Source: Chitinophaga sp. Ak27
GTDB lineage: Bacteria > Bacteroidota > Bacteroidia > Chitinophagales > Chitinophagaceae
NCBI RefSeq assembly: GCF_012726295.1
Contig: NZ_JABAOB010000002.1
Span: 62,001 to 126,000, forward strand
DNA length: 64,000 bases
Reading direction: 5' to 3'
Positions 60,789 to 64,000 of the stretch are shown here, piece by piece. A program made the translations under genes and the position numbers. Below the pieces are notes generated by a model. It saw only the letters and a list, made by a program, of their open reading frames with translations, was not told the DNA's origin and searched no databases. The stretch's first letter is position 1; each line of letters begins with the position of its first letter.

Positions 60789-63452
60789 ATGGAACCCAAA
60801 AGTAGAAGCATAGGGATGGACGTGGGAGGCAGCCATATATCGGCAGCCCTGATAGAAGGAACAAGCGGACTGCCCGTTCTGAAAACAAGGACAGGACTCG
60901 ATTCTCACGACAGCGCTCATAATATCATTGCTGCCCTGGGGAATGGTATAAAAGAATTGTTGGCAGGGAAAAACGACATAGCAGCTATAGGCATTGCTTT
61001 CCCCGGCCCTTTTGATTATGAGAAAGGTGTTTGCGCGATCGCTAATGTAGGAGGGAAGTTTGAAAAAACATTCGGTCTGCATATAGCGCAGGCAATAAAA
61101 GATTATACCGGTCTTTATAATACCCGGTTCCAGTTCTTCAATGATGCGCACTGCTTTGCTGCCGGCGCCAGGCGGCTATACGGCCTTACTGGGAAGCGGA
61201 CTGTTTTCATTACACTGGGTACAGGATTCGGGTCTGCTTTTATGCTGGATGGATCATTATTACAGGTGCATCCGGACATTCCCGCTTCCGGCGCTTTCTA
61301 TGACCAGGATTTTTGCGACGCGAAGGCAGACGATTATTTTTCTACCCGGTGGCTATTAAATACCTATGCACAAACCACCGGCGTCACTATTTTTTCCGTA
61401 AAGGATTTAGTAGAGAGCGGAACAGCCGATGCACAGGCTGTGATGAGCCGCTATGGAGAAAATATGGGATCTTTTCTATTACCCTGGTTGCAGCGATTTA
61501 ATTGTGATGAATTGGTAATCGGCGGCAATATTACCAAAGCCTTTTCTTCATTCGGCCCTTCTTTAAAAGAAGCATTGGGACACGAGGCTGATACCATAAA
61601 TATTATACTGTGCAACAACACGGAAGACTGCATTATAACTGGCGCAGCCGTTATGGCGGGCAACGAAAAACTTTCAAACAGCGATAAGACAATGAGAAAA
61701 ACGTCACAGGGATTATTACCCGTAACGGCATCAACAGACGATTCAGGAGTTTATAATATCTATCCTTCCTTTTCTTCCGGTGAAAAAGTATACAGGGGAT
61801 TTGCTTCATTGGCAACAGCCATACGCAACGAAAAAGTGATCATCATAGATGGCTACGGCGGTGTACTGTGGGAGCATTTCAGGGAACAATTGCAGGGAGC
61901 ATTGAGCACTGAAAATAAAAAAATATATTGGTACGATATCAGCACCTGCCAGAAGCCGGCAGCAGCAATAGATGAGATGATTGCGGGCAGTCTCAATGGA
62001 GATGACCCTGTGTTCGGAAAAAGATACACCGGTGACCTGCTGGATTTCTTTGACGAAAAGAAATTGAAGTTGATCAATCCAGATCCGGCAGCCGATATTT
62101 GCATTATTTATGGAACAGGCGCCGCACTGGCTGGTATAAAAGGAAAGCTGCTATACGCCGATGTGCCCAAAAATGAAATCCAGTATCGCATGCGGGCGGG
62201 CAGCATTACCAACCTGGGCGCCAGCGAAGCAGGCGAGCCTACGCAGATGTATAAACGCTTTTATTTTGTTGACTGGCCGGTATTAAGCAAGCATAAAGCA
62301 AAACTTCTTCCCCGGGTTGATTACATTATCGATGAGCAGCGTATCAATGAAATTACCTGGATGAAAGGCGACGCCTTCCGCAATGCGATCGGCCGGATGC
62401 TGGAACAACCTTTCCGGGCAAGGCCCTGGTTTGAAGCCGGCGTATGGGGAGGCGACTGGATGAAACAGCATATACCGCAACTCAACCAGCATGAAGTGAA
62501 TTATGCCTGGTCTTTCGAGTTGATTACACCTGAAAATGGTATTGTATTAGAAGGAGAGAACAATTTACTTGAAGTATCTTTTGACTACCTGCTATATGCA
62601 GATAATACCAAACTATTGGGTAAAGCCGCGAAAAGGTTTGGAACCGAATTCCCTATCCGTTTTGACTTTCTCGATACCTTCGATGGCGGCAATCTTTCTA
62701 TTCAGTGCCACCCCAGGCCAGCATATGCGAAAGAACATTTCGGCGAGAACTTTACGCAGGACGAAACCTATTATATCCTCGATTGTAACGACGACGCGGT
62801 CGTTTACCTGGGCTTCCAGGATGACATAAACCCGGAAACGTTTGAAAGGGCATTGGTAGACGCACAGGAGACAGGTGTTGAGATGGACGCAGAGAAATAT
62901 GTACAAAAGTTCCCCGCGCATAAGCATGATTTGTTCCTGATTCCCAATGGCACCATACATGCTTCCGGTAAAAATAATATGGTGTTGGAGATCAGCAGTA
63001 CGCCTTATATTTTTACTTTTAAACAGTATGATTGGCAACGCCTGGGGCTCAATGGGCAACCCCGTCCGATTAATATTGAACACGCGATGAACAACCTTTA
63101 CTTCGACCGGAAAGGGGACTATGTAGCCAGCAAATTAATATCGCATCCGGTAGTAGAAGCTGAGTGGGAGGGTGGCCGGAAAATACAGCTGCCTACGCAC
63201 GAAGAGCATTTTTACTGTGTTTACCGGTATGAATTTACCGGCAGCATCAGCATTCCCACCAACAATCAATGTCATATCTGTATGCTGGTGGAAGGAGAAA
63301 GCATTTCGGTAGACAGTCATGGTCATTCAGCTGACTATCACTACGCGGAAACGTTTGTAGTGCCGGCAGCCGCGGGTAATTACCAGGTAACTAACCGGGG
63401 CAATGGAAAGGCATTTGTAGTAGTGGCCCATGTAAAAGACGATCATTGCTGA
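60789..63452 (+). CDS. ROK sugar kinase / phosphomannose isomerase fusion
   Basis: An 887-residue cytoplasmic three-part protein. Residues 1-295 are a ROK kinase: GMDVGGSHISAALIEG (phosphate loop), FFNDAHCFAAGARR (catalytic Asp) and ITLGTGFGSAFM. The ROK zinc motif (CxCGxxGCxE) is missing. Residues about 330-480 are a P-loop-like domain without a Walker lysine (VIIIDGYGGVLWEHFREQ). Residues about 500-887 are a class I phosphomannose isomerase: GNLSIQCHPRPAYAKEHFGE and LFLIPNGTIHASG hold zinc ligands. It would phosphorylate mannose and convert mannose-6-phosphate to fructose-6-phosphate. The gene lies between the mannosidase and the sugar porter. Confidence 0.9.
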   Translation: MEPKSRSIGMDVGGSHISAALIEGTSGLPVLKTRTGLDSHDSAHNIIAALGNGIKELLAGKNDIAAIGIAFPGPFDYEKGVCAIANVGGKFEKTFGLHIAQAIKDYTGLYNTRFQFFNDAHCFAAGARRLYGLTGKRTVFITLGTGFGSAFMLDGSLLQVHPDIPASGAFYDQDFCDAKADDYFSTRWLLNTYAQTTGVTIFSVKDLVESGTADAQAVMSRYGENMGSFLLPWLQRFNCDELVIGGNITKAFSSFGPSLKEALGHEADTINIILCNNTEDCIITGAAVMAGNEKLSNSDKTMRKTSQGLLPVTASTDDSGVYNIYPSFSSGEKVYRGFASLATAIRNEKVIIIDGYGGVLWEHFREQLQGALSTENKKIYWYDISTCQKPAAAIDEMIAGSLNGDDPVFGKRYTGDLLDFFDEKKLKLINPDPAADICIIYGTGAALAGIKGKLLYADVPKNEIQYRMRAGSITNLGASEAGEPTQMYKRFYFVDWPVLSKHKAKLLPRVDYIIDEQRINEITWMKGDAFRNAIGRMLEQPFRARPWFEAGVWGGDWMKQHIPQLNQHEVNYAWSFELITPENGIVLEGENNLLEVSFDYLLYADNTKLLGKAAKRFGTEFPIRFDFLDTFDGGNLSIQCHPRPAYAKEHFGENFTQDETYYILDCNDDAVVYLGFQDDINPETFERALVDAQETGVEMDAEKYVQKFPAHKHDLFLIPNGTIHASGKNNMVLEISSTPYIFTFKQYDWQRLGLNGQPRPINIEHAMNNLYFDRKGDYVASKLISHPVVEAEWEGGRKIQLPTHEEHFYCVYRYEFTGSISIPTNNQCHICMLVEGESISVDSHGHSADYHYAETFVVPAAAGNYQVTNRGNGKAFVVVAHVKDDHC

Positions 63453-63495
63453 GACAGGCTTAAAAAATATAATCATCATCCGACAACCAAAATTT

Positions 63496-64000
63496 ATGAT
63501 GCAGGCAAGAACTAGCCGGTTTATTGTATTCATTACGCTCATTGCAGCGTTGGGAGGTTTTCTTTTTGGCTTTGATATGGCCGTGGTGAGTGGTATTATA
63601 GAGCCTGTAAAGTTACAGTATGGATTATCCTCCTCACAGGAAGGCCTGTTTGTTTCCTGTGCCTTGTTGGGTTGTATTGCAGGGGTGGCATTTTCCGGTT
63701 ACCTCAGTGATAAGATAGGACGGAGAAAGGTATTATTTATTGCCGCTTTTCTTTTCCTGGTCAGCGCGGTGGGCTTTGCTTTTGCAAAGGACTATGCCAT
63801 ATTAATTTTCTTTCGCGTAATGGCAGGTATGGCCGTAGGGGTGGCCTCCAATGTATCGCCGCTTTATATTTCGGAAATAGCGCCGGGTCATAAGCGGGGA
63901 GCGTTAGTCACTTTTTACCAGCTGGCTATCACTATTGGCGTACTATGTGCCTATCTAAGCAATCTTTTTTTACAAAGAAATGCCGCCGCACATACAAGCG
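63496..64000 (+). CDS. MFS sugar porter, N-terminal part (cut by window end)
   Basis: An open frame from ATG 63496 (or 63499) to the window end, 168 codons visible. FIVFITLIAALGGFLFGFDM and AVVSGIIEPVKLQYGLSSSQ are the first helix and loop of the sugar-porter family (XylE/GLUT type); GYLSDKIGRRKVLFIAAFLF is the loop 2-3 signature and RVMAGMAVGVASNVSPLYIS followed by EIAPGHKRG the helix-5 region. It should import a hexose by proton symport. It starts 43 bases after the kinase-isomerase gene and belongs to the same operon. Confidence 0.92.
   Translation, partial: MMQARTSRFIVFITLIAALGGFLFGFDMAVVSGIIEPVKLQYGLSSSQEGLFVSCALLGCIAGVAFSGYLSDKIGRRKVLFIAAFLFLVSAVGFAFAKDYAILIFFRVMAGMAVGVASNVSPLYISEIAPGHKRGALVTFYQLAITIGVLCAYLSNLFLQRNAAAHTS

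Overview
The window reads as chromosomal DNA of a Bacteroidota bacterium, most like Chitinophaga or a relative in the Chitinophagaceae. Signs of this are a SusC/SusD pair driven by an ECF sigma factor and a FecR-type anti-sigma factor, many long two-module FtsX/MacB-type permeases, lipoproteins with short lax lipoboxes, scarce Shine-Dalgarno sites, and promoters of the Bacteroidota type (TTTG, about 20 bases, TAnnTTTG). No database search was possible; family names come from motifs read by eye.

Layout. 1-19.7 kb is ordinary chromosome: a methyltransferase, three FtsX-type permeases, a MarR regulator with a visible operator, an isochorismatase-fold protein without the usual cysteine, an AI-2E family protein, acetyltransferases, DUF899, a GlxA-type AraC regulator, an M1 metallopeptidase, YccF and a YdeI/OmpD-associated protein. 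Two of the permease genes share a 25-bp upstream motif placed 52-53 bp before a sigma-54-like -24/-12 element.

19.8-24.3 kb is an accessory hotspot next to a tRNA-Lys(UUU) gene. First comes a two-gene cassette: a one-TM miniprotein ending in an SGSxSNNIQAGG tag, and a larger protein starting with the same tag, in ATGA overlap. Diverged copies of the tRNA 3' flank, including a terminator conserved by compensatory changes, bound this cassette. Next is a group-II-like reverse transcriptase preceded by two 104-bp structured direct repeats that differ only in the base that creates the RT start codon, with a promoter element at the outer edge. A two-TM protein with an in-frame amber codon near its 5' end and a fossil of a GH11 xylanase gene follow.

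24.4-39.4 kb holds secreted and cell-surface proteins: a parallel beta-helix lipoprotein, an M57 protease, a lipoprotein, an intact GH11 xylanase, and a three-gene operon of two exported pentapeptide-repeat proteins plus a 1090-residue protein of unknown function without a signal peptide. Two coding-like remnants without starts lie between them. A GT2 glycosyltransferase closes the region.

39.5-45.5 kb has a Tat-exported Gfo/Idh/MocA oxidoreductase, a carboxymuconolactone decarboxylase-like protein coupled to an ECF41-type sigma factor, a class I terpene synthase (a 26-bp perfect inverted repeat lies between these convergent genes), a RibD/DHFR-like reductase and an acetyltransferase. 45.6-53.7 kb is a SusCD locus (ECF sigma, FecR, SusC with STN domain, SusD, secreted phosphodiesterase). 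53.7-57.6 kb has two paralogous AraC regulators interleaved with an NmrA-like and an SDR enzyme, with a tandem operator. 57.6-64 kb is a mannoside-use locus: an exported GH38-type mannosidase diverging from a sugar-kinase/phosphomannose-isomerase fusion and an MFS sugar porter cut by the window end. Both divergent promoters there overlap copies of one 20-bp operator.
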